This document shows positions 1 to 8,828 of a stretch of DNA of 64,000 nucleotides, one piece after another. The notes under the pieces are model-generated. The model did not search any database. It saw nothing but the letters and a program-made list of their open reading frames with translations, and was not told the origin of the DNA. The DNA lies in NCBI RefSeq assembly GCF_029223485.1, contig NZ_JARHTP010000005.1, positions 1 through 64,000 of the forward strand. Direction: 5' to 3'. The DNA is from Streptomyces coacervatus (GTDB lineage Bacteria > Actinomycetota > Actinomycetes > Streptomycetales > Streptomycetaceae). The translations under genes were made by a program, and so were the position numbers. Each line of letters starts with the position of its first letter. Positions within the stretch are counted from its first letter, which is position 1.

Positions 1-105
1 TTGATGGGGTAAGGCTCCCAGTAGACGACTGGGTTGATAGGCCGGATCTGGAAGCACCGCAAGGTGTGGAGGTGACCGGTACTAATAGGCCGAGGGCTTG
101 TCCTC
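1..105 (+). rRNA. 23S ribosomal RNA, 3' end (partial)
   Basis: The first ~105 bases match the conserved 3' terminus of actinobacterial 23S rRNA, including the ACCGGTACTAATAGGCCGAG segment and the closing GGGCTTGTCC. The 5' part lies outside the window, so this gene is truncated by the window edge. The exact 3' end is inferred from the family and may be off by a few bases. About 87 bases of spacer separate it from 5S; the spacer contains a hairpin around CCACGCC/GGCGTGG (about 150-172), probably part of rRNA processing. No tRNA lies in the spacer. Confidence 0.93.
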
Positions 106-192
106 AGTTGCTCGCGTCCACTGTGTTGGTTCTGAAACCACGAACAGCCCCACGCCATGGTCACGGCGTGGTGCGGCTGACAGTTTCATAGT

Positions 193-311
193 GTTTCGGT
201 GGTTATAGCGTGAGGGAAACGCCCGGTTACATTCCGAACCCGGAAGCTAAGCCTTACAGCGCCGATGGTACTGCAGGGGGGACCCTGTGGGAGAGTAGGA
301 CGCCGCCGAAC
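193..311 (+). rRNA. rrf: 5S ribosomal RNA
   Basis: This 119-base segment begins GTTTCGGTGGTTATAGCG and ends GGACGCCGCCGAAC, the typical Streptomyces 5S sequence, with the internal CCGAACCCGGAAGCTAAG loop. The ends pair (GTTTCGGTGG with CCGCCGAAC). It follows 23S in the usual 16S-23S-5S order and is the last gene of the operon, directly before an intrinsic terminator. Confidence 0.95.
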
Positions 312-321
312 AATCATTGAG

Positions 322-358
322 AAAACCCCCGGCCGGGGATACCGGTACGGGGGTTTTC
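322..358 (+). terminator. rRNA operon terminator
   Basis: A hairpin with arms AAAACCCCC (322-330) and GGGGGTTTT (349-357) lies 10 bases after 5S and ends in a T run. It closes the rRNA operon. The A run on the other side may let it also stop the leftward operon that ends at 408. Confidence 0.85.
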
Positions 359-407
359 TGCATTTAAGGGCTTACGTCTCGGGAGCCCTTCACAGGACCC
401 CCTCTTG

Positions 408-1718
408 CTATAGACGTCCTGCTGCCTTTAGGGCCAGATACGCATCTGCCAGTGCTGGCGCCAATTCATCCGGGGTCTCGTCGACGACCGTGACCCCGTG
501 ACGGCGGAGTTGCTCCGCGGTGCGATGGCGTTCGCTCTGGGCCTGGGCGGCGGCTGCAGCCTCGTAGACGGCCTCGGTGTTTCCACGGGCGCTCGCCATA
601 CGGGCGACGTATGGGTCCGCTACCGATGCCAACAGAATTGTGTGGCGTTGGGTGAGTTGGGAGAGGACGGGCAGCAGGCCTTCCTCCACGGGCGCCGTGT
701 CGAGGCTTGTGAGCAGCACGATGAGTGAGCGGCGTGGGGCTGTGCGCAGTGCGGTCGCCGTCAAGCCTCGGGCGTCTAGTTCGACCAGTTCGGGTTCAAG
801 TGTGGCCATCGCGTTGACCATGGACGGGAGGACGTCGCGTGCTGTGCGGCCCTGGACGAGGGCGCGTACCCGGCGGTCGTATGCGAGCAGGTCCACCCGG
901 TCGCCGGCGCGTGCAGCGAGTGCAGCCAGGAGCAGGGCCGCGTCCATCGAGGCGTCGAGGCGTGGAGCGTCACCCACGCGGCCTGCAGAGGTGCGGCCGG
1001 TATCCAGGACGAGAAGGATGTGGCGGTCGCGTTCGGGACGCCACGTGCGCACGGCGACCGTGGACTGGCGGGCCGTTGCGCGCCAGTCGATGGAGCGGGT
1101 GTCGTCGCCCGGTACGTACTCGCGCAGGCTGTCGAATTCTGTGCCTTCGCCGCGAGTGAGCACGCTGGTGCGGCCGTCGAGCTCGCGCAGGCGGGCGAGT
1201 TTCGAGGGCAGGTGCTTGCGGCTGGTGAAGGGCGGCAGGACGCGTACCGTCCAGGGGACCCGGTGGCTGCCTTGGCGCGAGAACAGACCGAGGGGGCCGT
1301 AGGAGCGGATCGTCACGCGGTCTGCCTGGCGGTCGCCGCGGCGGGTGGGGCGTAGACGGGTCGTGGCGCGGCGGCGTTCGCCGGCAGGCACGGTCAAGAG
1401 GTGGCGGGAGGCTGCTACTTCAGTGCCGGGTTGCCAACTGCTGGGGGGCCAGGCGTCGCGCAGCCGGGCCCGGAGGAGGCGCCGGGATGGATTGGTGACA
1501 GTCAGGGTCACGTCGGCGGCCTCGCCCAGGCGTACGGATGTGTCGCCGGAGCGGGCCAGGCCGAGGCGCCGTACCGGTGCTGCGAAGGCGAAGTCGCAGG
1601 CGCAGGCCACGGCCAGGGGGGCATTCACGGCGAGGATGCCCGTCCAGCTGGGGTCCCAGATGCCGACGGGGAGAGAGCCGAGGGCCGCGAGGAGCGCTGT
1701 GCGTCCGGTGGGTGCCAT
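408..1718 (-). CDS. DUF58 domain protein, MoxR partner
   Basis: This 436-residue protein belongs to the DUF58 family (von Willebrand A-like fold). Seen: a hydrophobic N-terminal segment at about residues 5-50 that likely anchors it in the membrane, followed by the family signature GDDTRSIDWRATARQ and a VWA-like region containing LLVLDTGRTS. The ATG start overlaps the stop codon of the MoxR gene (ATGA), so the two are translationally coupled. Known of the family: DUF58 proteins are almost always encoded next to a MoxR AAA+ ATPase and are thought to be its client or adaptor. The biochemical role is unknown. It is the last gene of a five-gene leftward operon. Confidence 0.88.
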   Translation of the reverse strand: MAPTGRTALLAALGSLPVGIWDPSWTGILAVNAPLAVACACDFAFAAPVRRLGLARSGDTSVRLGEAADVTLTVTNPSRRLLRARLRDAWPPSSWQPGTEVAASRHLLTVPAGERRRATTRLRPTRRGDRQADRVTIRSYGPLGLFSRQGSHRVPWTVRVLPPFTSRKHLPSKLARLRELDGRTSVLTRGEGTEFDSLREYVPGDDTRSIDWRATARQSTVAVRTWRPERDRHILLVLDTGRTSAGRVGDAPRLDASMDAALLLAALAARAGDRVDLLAYDRRVRALVQGRTARDVLPSMVNAMATLEPELVELDARGLTATALRTAPRRSLIVLLTSLDTAPVEEGLLPVLSQLTQRHTILLASVADPYVARMASARGNTEAVYEAAAAAQAQSERHRTAEQLRRHGVTVVDETPDELAPALADAYLALKAAGRL

Positions 1719-2707
1719 CAGCGGGGGACGGGGACGTGGGCGAGGATCGCGTTGATGACCGAGTCGGCCGTGACGCCTTCCATCTCTGCCTCAGGGCGGA
1801 GTTGCACGCGGTGGCGGAGGGTGGGGAGTGCCAGGGCCTTGACGTCGTCGGGGATGACGTAGTCGCGGCCTGTGAGCCAGGCCCATGCGCGCGAGGTGGC
1901 CAGAAGGGCCGTGGCGCCGCGTGGGGAGACGCCCAGGGCGAGGGAAGGCGACTCGCGGGTGGCTCGGCAGATGTCCACCACGTAGGCGGTGATTTCAGGG
2001 GAGATAGCAGTCTTGGCCACGGCTGCGCGGGCGGCCTCCAAGTCGGCCGGGCCGGCCACGGGTCGTACGCCGGCGGCGCGCAGGTCGCGTGGGTTGAAGC
2101 CCTCGGCGTGGCGGGTGAGGACGTCGATCTCGTCCTGGCGGGAGGGGAGAGGGACCGTCAGTTTGAGGAGGAAGCGGTCGAGTTGGGCTTCGGGGAGGGG
2201 GTACGTGCCCTCGTACTCGACCGGGTTCTGGGTTGCGGCGACCAAGAAGGGGTCGGGGAGCGGGCGCGGGGTGCCGTCGACCGTGACCTGGCGTTCCTCC
2301 ATGGCTTCCAGGAGGGACGACTGGGTCTTCGGGGGCGTGCGGTTGATCTCGTCGGCCAGGAGGAGGTTGGTGAAGACGGGGCCGGGCTGGAACGAGAACT
2401 CGGCGGTGCGAGTGTCGTAGACCAAGGAGCCCGTGACGTCACTCGGCATCAGGTCGGGGGTGAACTGGACGCGCTTTGTGTCGAGTTCGAGTGCGGAGGC
2501 GAGGGCGCGTACGAGCAACGTTTTGGCGACCCCGGGGACTCCTTCTAGTAGTACGTGTCCGCGGCAGAGGAGGGCGACGACGAGGCCGGTCACGGCGGGG
2601 TCCTGGCCGACCACGGCTTTGGCGATCTCGGAGCGCAGGGCTTCCAGGGAGGCTCGGGCCTTGCCCGGATCCCCGGCGTACCCGGCGTTGTCAGTGGTCG
2701 GGTCCAT
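1718..2707 (-). CDS. MoxR-family AAA+ ATPase
   Basis: A 329-residue AAA+ ATPase of the MoxR group. Seen: Walker A GVPGVAKT near residues 57-64, Walker B in LLADEINR, the sensor segment AATQNP, and the C-terminal lid. Two consecutive ATG codons are available (2710 and 2707). Either overlaps the stop of the preceding DUF4350 gene, and the downstream one is used here. Family knowledge: MoxR ATPases act as chaperones that assemble or remodel complexes together with VWA-domain partners. The neighbouring DUF58 protein is the presumed partner, and the three upstream membrane proteins are the likely site of action. The specific substrate cannot be inferred. Confidence 0.93.
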   Translation of the reverse strand: MDPTTDNAGYAGDPGKARASLEALRSEIAKAVVGQDPAVTGLVVALLCRGHVLLEGVPGVAKTLLVRALASALELDTKRVQFTPDLMPSDVTGSLVYDTRTAEFSFQPGPVFTNLLLADEINRTPPKTQSSLLEAMEERQVTVDGTPRPLPDPFLVAATQNPVEYEGTYPLPEAQLDRFLLKLTVPLPSRQDEIDVLTRHAEGFNPRDLRAAGVRPVAGPADLEAARAAVAKTAISPEITAYVVDICRATRESPSLALGVSPRGATALLATSRAWAWLTGRDYVIPDDVKALALPTLRHRVQLRPEAEMEGVTADSVINAILAHVPVPR

Positions 2708-3903
2708 CATGGACGGCGTACCTCTCTTTCGAGGGCGTCGAGTTGGTCGGCGAGTGCGATGAGAGCCACGTCGTCACTGGGCGGCGGGCCGAAGAGGAGC
2801 GAGTGCAGGGCCTGTCCGTCGTCGTGGAGATGGGCGGACACGGCGGGGAGCAGGGCCTCGGGCGAGTGCGCCTGGGCGACGGGGACGCCGACGAGGGGAG
2901 CGAGGCGGGTGCGGGTGGAGGAGCGAAGAGCGGAGGCCGCGCGGTCGCGGGCGTTCGCTTTGCGGTAGAGGCGGGCGCGGCCCTCGACGGTTTCGGAGGC
3001 ACGGATCGCCACAGGGAGTCTTTCAGGCACGAGGGGGCCGAGTCGGCGTGCCCGCCAGAGGGCGGTGAGGGCTGCCGCGATGAAGAGTTGCAGCGTGCCC
3101 CAGAGCCAGCCTGCGGGGAGCAGGTCGAGGAAGCCTTTTTCGTCGCCCGTGTCGGTGGCGGAGTTGTCGGAGAGCGAGGGGAGGTACCAGACCAGATGGG
3201 AGCGGGAGCCGAGGAGTTGGAGGGCGAGCGAGGCGTTGCCCTCCTTGTCGAGGCGGTCGTTGAAGAGGATGTCGGGCGCGCCGAGGACGACGGTGTCGCC
3301 GTTCCCGGAGGTCTCCGGGATGCGCAGGAGGGTGGCCAGGCGCTCGCTGGGGTAGCACTCGTCGGAGCCCAGACGTGTGGTGGTGTAGCGGATGCCACCC
3401 GTGTCTGCGGTGCCCGCGCGGAGGGCTGCGGGCAGTCGGCAGTCGGGAGAGAGCGTCGAGTCGAAGCTGGTGGCGGGGTCCGCGGTGACGCCGGGGGCCA
3501 GCTTTTCGACGGACCAGCTGCCCGGGGCGATGAGGACGGTGCGGCCACCGGAGTTTGCGATCGCGGAGTGCAGCCACGTCTGTTGATGGTGTGTCAACAG
3601 GTCGGGGAGAGCGACCAGAAGCGTGGTGTCCGGGGCGGCTGCGGCGCGCGCCTCGTCCAGGGTGGTGACCACGCGTGTGGACACGCCCCGGTCGGCGAGG
3701 AGTTCGGCTACGGCGCGGCTGCCGTAGGGGTCGACGGAGCGCGGGTCGAGTTCGCCGTGCCGGGTGTCGGAGCGGATCACGGCGATCACGACGGCCGCTG
3801 CCAGGAGGAGCACGACGGCGAGCGCGATGCCCCGTGCGCGGGTCCACACCTGGCGTGCGGTGGGCGAGGCCGAAGTGGACGGGAGCGTGGCCTCGGTCGT
3901 CAT
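2707..3903 (-). CDS. DUF4350 membrane protein
   Basis: A 398-residue protein with one N-terminal transmembrane helix (about residues 27-47, ALAVVLLLAAAVVIAV), a large soluble domain, and a second helix near residue 275 (LQLFIAAALTALW) followed by a cytoplasmic tail. The soluble part begins with the YGSRAVAELLADRGV stretch typical of DUF4350, a domain resembling a ThuA/GATase-like fold. Its ATG overlaps the stop of the DUF4129 gene by ATGA, and its own stop overlaps the MoxR start, so the genes are tightly coupled. The function is unknown. The topology suggests an extracytoplasmic sensor or scaffold tied to the MoxR/DUF58 pair. Confidence 0.85.
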   Translation of the reverse strand: MTTEATLPSTSASPTARQVWTRARGIALAVVLLLAAAVVIAVIRSDTRHGELDPRSVDPYGSRAVAELLADRGVSTRVVTTLDEARAAAAPDTTLLVALPDLLTHHQQTWLHSAIANSGGRTVLIAPGSWSVEKLAPGVTADPATSFDSTLSPDCRLPAALRAGTADTGGIRYTTTRLGSDECYPSERLATLLRIPETSGNGDTVVLGAPDILFNDRLDKEGNASLALQLLGSRSHLVWYLPSLSDNSATDTGDEKGFLDLLPAGWLWGTLQLFIAAALTALWRARRLGPLVPERLPVAIRASETVEGRARLYRKANARDRAASALRSSTRTRLAPLVGVPVAQAHSPEALLPAVSAHLHDDGQALHSLLFGPPPSDDVALIALADQLDALEREVRRP

Positions 3904-4685
3904 CCGGCGGCTCCCTGGCGGGCGTTGTGGGTCGTGCTGGGGCTGCTGCTCGCGAGCTGGGGCTTGGTCCGTTCGAGGTCGCGGTCGAGTTCCGCGATGC
4001 GGTGGTACGACTGCTCGCTCGCCCTTCGGCCGCCGTATGTCACATCGTCGAAGTCGCGGGCGGCGGCACGCAGCCGGTCCGCGTGGGTGGGCAGTGCGCG
4101 GCCTGCTTCAGCTGCTGCCTCGTCCGCGGTACGGCCGGGGCGGATGTCGAGGAGTGCACGTTCCTCGAGGGAGCGGACGATGCCGCGCATGCGTTCCTGG
4201 ACGGCTTGGTTCCAGTGGCCCTGGGCGGCGTGCGCCTCGGCGGCGGCGCGGTGTTCGGTGGCGCTGCGCGGACGGTCGTCGAACAGGGTGGCGGACGAGG
4301 TGGGTTCGCGGCGCGGTGTGCCCAGGCGCCACCACAGTGCGCCCAGCACCGCGAGGACAGCCACGATGACGACGACCAGGCCGAGCGTGCCCCCGGGTGT
4401 CGCGGCCGCGGCCGAGCCGAACAGCTTGTCGACCCAGTCCCAGAAGGCGTTCAGGGCACGCTGGAACAGGCTGGGGTCGTTCTCGTGGTACATGCGCTTG
4501 GACAGCTCGCGACGGGCTGCCTCACGTGCGGGATCCCGCGGAATCGTCACCAGCGGTTCGTCGCCGGAGCGCGCCAACGACAAGACGGATGTGTCGCCGA
4601 CGCGCAGCAGCGTACGTACGGCCGATTCGGCGGCGCGCGGCAGGGCCGTCGGCACCGCTATGAGAACTCCCCCCGTCACGCTCAC
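3900..4685 (-). CDS. DUF4129 membrane protein
   Basis: The frame is open further upstream, but the likely start is GTG at 4685. A good GGAGG lies 8 bases before it and the start falls just after the stop of the upstream gene (4690); this gives 261 residues. One transmembrane helix is seen (LGLVVVIVAVLAVLGALWW). The C-terminal half carries the DUF4129 domain (about 150-250), with the GHWNQAVQERMRGIVR and DITYGG-like segments. DUF4129 commonly occurs at the C-terminus of transglutaminase-like proteins in MoxR/DUF58 loci. Here it stands alone as a separate gene, with no transglutaminase core. Its stop overlaps the DUF4350 start. Confidence 0.82.
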   Translation of the reverse strand: MSVTGGVLIAVPTALPRAAESAVRTLLRVGDTSVLSLARSGDEPLVTIPRDPAREAARRELSKRMYHENDPSLFQRALNAFWDWVDKLFGSAAAATPGGTLGLVVVIVAVLAVLGALWWRLGTPRREPTSSATLFDDRPRSATEHRAAAEAHAAQGHWNQAVQERMRGIVRSLEERALLDIRPGRTADEAAAEAGRALPTHADRLRAAARDFDDVTYGGRRASEQSYHRIAELDRDLERTKPQLASSSPSTTHNARQGAAG

Positions 4686-4689
4686 CGCA

Positions 4690-6060
4690 TCAGCCTCCCG
4701 AGCCGGCGTCGGTGCCGTAGCCCTGGACACCGGCAGCGCGGGCCAGTTCGAGATCAAGGGCTTCGCGGCGGATGCGCTGGTCGATGTAGAGGAGCACAGT
4801 GACGCCGGCATTGATCGGGAAGGTGATCATGGAGCCGATCACCGAGCCGATGCCACTGATGATGAGGAAGGTCCAGCCCAGGTTGCTGCCGTCACTGTTG
4901 AGGAAGCCGATGACACCGTCGCCGCCGAGCGCTGCGGCGAGGAAAGTGAACGGGAGGATGACGATCGCCGAGATGATGTTTGCGATGATTCCGGCGAGCA
5001 ACTGAATGCCGAAGACACGCCACCAGGAGCCTCGGACGAGCTTTGCGGATCGGCTCATCGACTTCACGACGCCCTGCTTCTCCAGCATCAGTGCCGGCGA
5101 GGCCAGGGAGAAGCGGATCATCAGCCACAGTGCGACGACGCCGGCTGCGATGCCGCCTACGACTGCGAGCGCGACACCCGCATCGGCGTTCCCGAAGATC
5201 GCCACGAGGATGCCGGGCAGTGTGCCCCCGAGGACAATTGCGGCGGCGATGAGAGGCAACAGCACGATCAGGCCGAACAGCTTCACGACCTGAGGACGGG
5301 CGTCGCGCCAGGCCTCGCCGGTGGTCACGGGTCGGCCGAGGACCGCGCGGCTGGTGACGGTGGTGAGCAGGGCGGTCGCGGCGACTGTGGCGATCAGAGA
5401 GATCAGAAAGACGGCGCTGGAGCTGAGCATCACCTCGCCCAGGGCGCGGGTCAGTTCGCTCGGGGTGGCGCTGGGGTCGTCGAGGGCCGCGGTGCTGGTG
5501 TCGTTCAGCACGAGGCCCTGGAGCAGGATGACGAGGATCTCGGTAACCACCGCGACGGTCAGGGAGATACCCAGCACCGTGCGCCAGTAGGTGCGCATGG
5601 TGGAGACGGCGCCGTCGAGGATCTCGCCGACGCCGAGCGGGCGGAGCGGAATGACGCCTGGCTTGGCAGCGGGTGGGGGGCCGCCCCAGCCGCCTCCCCA
5701 TGCGGGGTATCCGGGAGTGCCGTATGCCCGGTGGCCGCCGGGACCGGGAGTGCCGTAGCCGCCGGGTCCGGGGGGAGGCTGGGTGCCCCAGCCGGGGCCG
5801 GGTGGCGGGGGCGGCGGAGTGGGCCGGCCGGGGTCTGCAGGGCCGGTGGGCGCGGACCACTGGCCGGGTGGGGGCTGCTGCTTGGACCACTGCGAGCCGG
5901 GGCCCTGCGGGTCAGGGGCGTCCTGCGGGTCGGGACCGGGCTGGTCCGAGGGCTCCGCGGAGCCGGGGCGGTCGGTGGGCCCGGCAGGGCCGGACGCGCC
6001 TGGCTCCTGCCCGTCGGACGGGGCAGATCCGGGCGAGGCCCAGCCCGGAGTGTCTTTCAT
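4690..6060 (-). CDS. Pro-rich multispanning membrane protein, operon head
   Basis: This 456-residue protein has two parts. Residues 1 to about 145 are low-complexity, rich in Pro, Gly and Gln. Residues 150-440 contain about six hydrophobic segments (for example VLGISLTVAVVTEILVILL and FGLIVLLPLIAAAIVLGG), resembling the DUF7544/glycerophosphodiesterase membrane domain seen in actinobacterial membrane proteins. No catalytic motif is visible. It is the first gene of the five-gene operon, and its stop lies 5 bases before the DUF4129 start. The Pro-rich cytoplasmic tail could be a protein-interaction region. Function unknown. Confidence 0.82.
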   Translation of the reverse strand: MKDTPGWASPGSAPSDGQEPGASGPAGPTDRPGSAEPSDQPGPDPQDAPDPQGPGSQWSKQQPPPGQWSAPTGPADPGRPTPPPPPPGPGWGTQPPPGPGGYGTPGPGGHRAYGTPGYPAWGGGWGGPPPAAKPGVIPLRPLGVGEILDGAVSTMRTYWRTVLGISLTVAVVTEILVILLQGLVLNDTSTAALDDPSATPSELTRALGEVMLSSSAVFLISLIATVAATALLTTVTSRAVLGRPVTTGEAWRDARPQVVKLFGLIVLLPLIAAAIVLGGTLPGILVAIFGNADAGVALAVVGGIAAGVVALWLMIRFSLASPALMLEKQGVVKSMSRSAKLVRGSWWRVFGIQLLAGIIANIISAIVILPFTFLAAALGGDGVIGFLNSDGSNLGWTFLIISGIGSVIGSMITFPINAGVTVLLYIDQRIRREALDLELARAAGVQGYGTDAGSGG

Positions 6061-6200
6061 CGTCGCTCCTTCACGGTGCCCGTCCGCGGTCGCGGCGGCA
6101 GGTTGGCAGCCATCGTGCCATGGGGTGGTCGCCGAGGTACCGGCCGCGGTATGGGCTGCGCACCTTCAATTGTCTGCCGGATAAGGGGCAGACTGACCGC

Positions 6201-7349
6201 ATGGCTGATCAGTACGCGCAATCCGGCGAAGACAGCAGGCCGACCGAGATACCGGCGATCCGCTGGGAGGAGCCACCCGAAGGCCCCGTACTGGTACTTC
6301 TCGACCAGACGAGGTTGCCGGCCGAGGAGGTCGAGCGGGTCTGTACGGATGCGCCCGCGCTGGTGGAGGCGATCCGTTCGCTGGCCGTGCGCGGGGCGCC
6401 GCTGCTCGGCATCGCGGGAGCGTACGGTGTCGCGCTCGCCGCCGCGCGCGGCTTCGACGTGGACGAGGCTGCTACCGCGCTGGGCGGTGCCCGGCCCACT
6501 GCGGTGAACCTCGCCGTCGGTGTGCGCAGGGCCCAAACCGCCTACCGGACCGAGTTCGCCACCAGCGGCGATGCCGGGCAGGCTGCGTCGGCGGCGCTTG
6601 CCGCAGCACGGCAGCTGCACAAGGAGGACGCCGAGGCCAGTGCTCGTATGGCCGAGTGCGGGCTGGCGCTCCTGGACGAGCTGTTGCCCGGTGGCGGGCA
6701 CAGGATCCTCACCCACTGCAACACCGGGTCGTTGGTGTCGGGCGGGGAGGGGACTGCGTTCGCGGTGGCGCTCGCTGCGCACCGTGCGGGGAGGCTGCGG
6801 CGGCTGTGGGTGGATGAAACGCGTCCGTTGCTGCAAGGTGCTCGCCTTACGGGTTATGAGGCGGCGCGCAGCGGCATGGCGTACACCTTGCTCACGGACA
6901 ACGCCGCGGGCTCGCTCTTCGCGGCCGGCGAGGTGGATGCGGTGCTGATCGGGGCGGACCGCATCGCGGCCGACGGTTCGGTGGCGAACAAGGTGGGGAG
7001 TTATCCGCTCGCGGTGCTCGCCCGGTACCACCATGTGCCGTTCATCGTGGTGGCACCGGTGACGACGGTGGATCCGGATACCCCGGACGGGGCCTCCATA
7101 GAGATCGAGCAGCGCCCCGGCCATGAGGTGACCGAGGTCACAGCGCCTCAGGTGCCGGTGGCGGGAGCGGAAGCAGGGGGCGGGATTCCGGTGGCACCCC
7201 TGGGGACCCAGGCGTACAACCCGGCCTTTGACGTGACGCCGCCCGAGCTGGTGACCGCGATCGTCACGGAAGAGGGTGCCGTGTCGCCCGTGACGGCTGA
7301 GGCTCTTGCAGAGCTGTGTGCCAGGTCGCGTCAGGTGACGATCAGCTAA
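6201..7349 (+). CDS. mtnA: methylthioribose-1-phosphate isomerase MtnA
   Basis: A 382-residue enzyme that isomerises S-methyl-5-thioribose 1-phosphate to the ribulose 1-phosphate in the methionine salvage pathway. Seen: the eIF2B-like fold signatures VRGAPLLGIAGAYGVALAA, the catalytic cysteine in THCNTGSLVSGGEGTA (Cys173), and the catalytic aspartate in LIGADRIAADGSVANK (Asp253). The length fits the family. The frame is open upstream, but ATG 6201 starts a normal MtnA N-terminus with RWEEPPEG. It is divergent from the membrane-protein operon across a 140-base gap. The eIF2B-like relative is ruled out by the Cys/Asp pair. Confidence 0.95.
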   Translation: MADQYAQSGEDSRPTEIPAIRWEEPPEGPVLVLLDQTRLPAEEVERVCTDAPALVEAIRSLAVRGAPLLGIAGAYGVALAAARGFDVDEAATALGGARPTAVNLAVGVRRAQTAYRTEFATSGDAGQAASAALAAARQLHKEDAEASARMAECGLALLDELLPGGGHRILTHCNTGSLVSGGEGTAFAVALAAHRAGRLRRLWVDETRPLLQGARLTGYEAARSGMAYTLLTDNAAGSLFAAGEVDAVLIGADRIAADGSVANKVGSYPLAVLARYHHVPFIVVAPVTTVDPDTPDGASIEIEQRPGHEVTEVTAPQVPVAGAEAGGGIPVAPLGTQAYNPAFDVTPPELVTAIVTEEGAVSPVTAEALAELCARSRQVTIS

Positions 7350-8003
7350 TGGGGTGATGTCGGCTGGATCGATGCGAACGGCCCCTGCGCCTACGCCGAT
7401 TCGCACGCCGCGGGGCCGTGGCGTCCAGTGACATATCCAACGGCCGCACCAGCGGGCGCCGGAGTTCGGTTGAGCGGCTTCCCTCCGATGTTCTCCCAGC
7501 GCAGGCGGCACGTCTCGGCCCGGCGCAGAGCTAGCGAGCTTGGCCACGTTCCGGGTGAGCCCGGTGTCTTTGACGCGCCGGAAGCTTGCGGGGCCGTGAT
7601 CACTCGCGCCAAATCTGCTGCGGCCCAAAGCCGTTCTGCTGCCCGTGCGCGCTCAACGTCTCGGCAGTGTGGCCCGGACCGGAGCGCGACATCACCTGTG
7701 CCTGTCGGTGCGGCTGACCCGACGAACTCAACTGGCTCGCCGACCAGTTGGGTACCCGCCTCTTGGTTCGTGCTGCCGCGTTGACAGGTGTGTGACGGCA
7801 CAGTGACGGGCCGGTGAACGATGCCCCAGATGCGGGTGGGGCAATTGATTGGCCTTGTGGGACGGGTGTCCGAACAACTCCTTCGGTGGCGAATCTCGGT
7901 GTCAGACGCCGGGTGCACGCAACCGGCGCACGAGCAGGAGAACGTTCCTGAAGCTGCTCACTCGATTCGGCCGGATGGCGCCGAAAGTGCAGAGGAGACA
8001 AGC
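7350..8003. other. 654-base region with no convincing gene
   Basis: No open frame here has the codon bias of its neighbours or a plausible start. Frames such as 7428-7784 (+) and 7391-7918 (-) look like chance openings in high-GC DNA. A TTGACA stands at 7781-7786 but has no good -10 at the correct spacing. The 3' part must hold the promoter and leader of the secreted-protein gene at 8004. The stretch is less G/C-periodic than the neighbouring genes and could be decayed coding sequence. Confidence 0.5.
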
Positions 8004-8705
8004 GTGAAGATCAATGGCGGTGCACGCCGTGGTGTGGGTTCCGTGCCCGTGCGGAAGAAGCGTCTGGCGAGCAAGTGGATGGGGCTGGTGGCGTTCGCGC
8101 TGGCTCCTCTGGTGGTGATCGCCGCCCCCGGTTCCGCCTCGGCAGCCAGCACGGTGTGTCTGCAGAACTCGGACGGTTCTCAGAGCGATATCGCCGGCAA
8201 CTGGTCGACTCCCGACAAGACGCGGTCGGTGGGCGTGCAGCAGGCGAACAAGACCTGGCAGGACTGGGTGTGGCGGGGCCCGACGTTCCAGTGCCCCTGG
8301 AACGTTCCCAGCTGCTCCTACGCCTGGCAGCAGGCGAAGACGACGGGCTGGCAGTGGTCGGCAGGTCTCAACCTCAAGGTCCCGGGCCCCCTCAGCAAGG
8401 CCCTGAGCGACCTCGCCGCTCTCACCCCCTCGTACGGGCGCAACGGCTCCACCACCACCTCGTTCACCTTCACGACCAACCTGTCGCCGGGGCAGTTCGC
8501 CCAGCCGATCCAGGTCGTGGAGCGTCGTTGGACGCAGGGCGTCTACCAGGGCATCTACCACTCCACCGGGAGGTCCTGCCTGCCGAGCCCGACCAGGCCG
8601 AACGGCAAGGCCTGGCAGTACACCTGGTCCCCCAACGAGCGTTGGGGCAGCTGGACGACCAACCTGAAGGTCAGCGACTACGGGACGTACCACGTCTGGA
8701 AGTGA
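8004..8705 (+). CDS. secreted protein of unknown function
   Basis: GTG 8004 has AGGAG 6 bases upstream and gives 233 residues. The N-terminus is a classic Sec signal: basic region VRKKRLASK, hydrophobic core GLVAFALAPLVVIAA, and cleavage near SASA-AS (about residue 48). A GTG a few codons downstream is an alternative start. The mature protein is unusually rich in Trp (about ten, often as QW/WxW) and Ser/Thr. It has four cysteines (52, 97, 104, 192), enough for two disulfides. No known domain is recognised. A strong terminator follows at 8749, so it is probably a single-gene unit. Confidence 0.75.
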   Translation: MKINGGARRGVGSVPVRKKRLASKWMGLVAFALAPLVVIAAPGSASAASTVCLQNSDGSQSDIAGNWSTPDKTRSVGVQQANKTWQDWVWRGPTFQCPWNVPSCSYAWQQAKTTGWQWSAGLNLKVPGPLSKALSDLAALTPSYGRNGSTTTSFTFTTNLSPGQFAQPIQVVERRWTQGVYQGIYHSTGRSCLPSPTRPNGKAWQYTWSPNERWGSWTTNLKVSDYGTYHVWK

Positions 8706-8748
8706 CCACGCCTGATCGTGACCGTGTTCGGTCGTGACCAGCCCGCTG

Positions 8749-8779
8749 AGGCACCCCGTCGGTCGGCGGGGTGCCTTTC
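8749..8779 (+). terminator. terminator after the secreted-protein gene
   Basis: GGCACCCCG (8750-8758) pairs with CGGGGTGCC (8767-8775) across an 8-base loop, and TTT follows. It lies 44 bases after the stop. Confidence 0.8.
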
Positions 8780-8828
8780 GGCTCGAACACTTCCCGGATT
8801 CCCCCGACGAACAGGACCTGATCCCGTG

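Noticed and set aside
2476..6507. 1343-codon open frame antisense to the MoxR/DUF operon
   Set aside because: Runs across several real genes on the opposite strand and has no domain.
7428..7784. 118-residue ORF between mtnA and the secreted-protein gene
   Set aside because: Poor codon bias, no Shine-Dalgarno, no recognisable domain.
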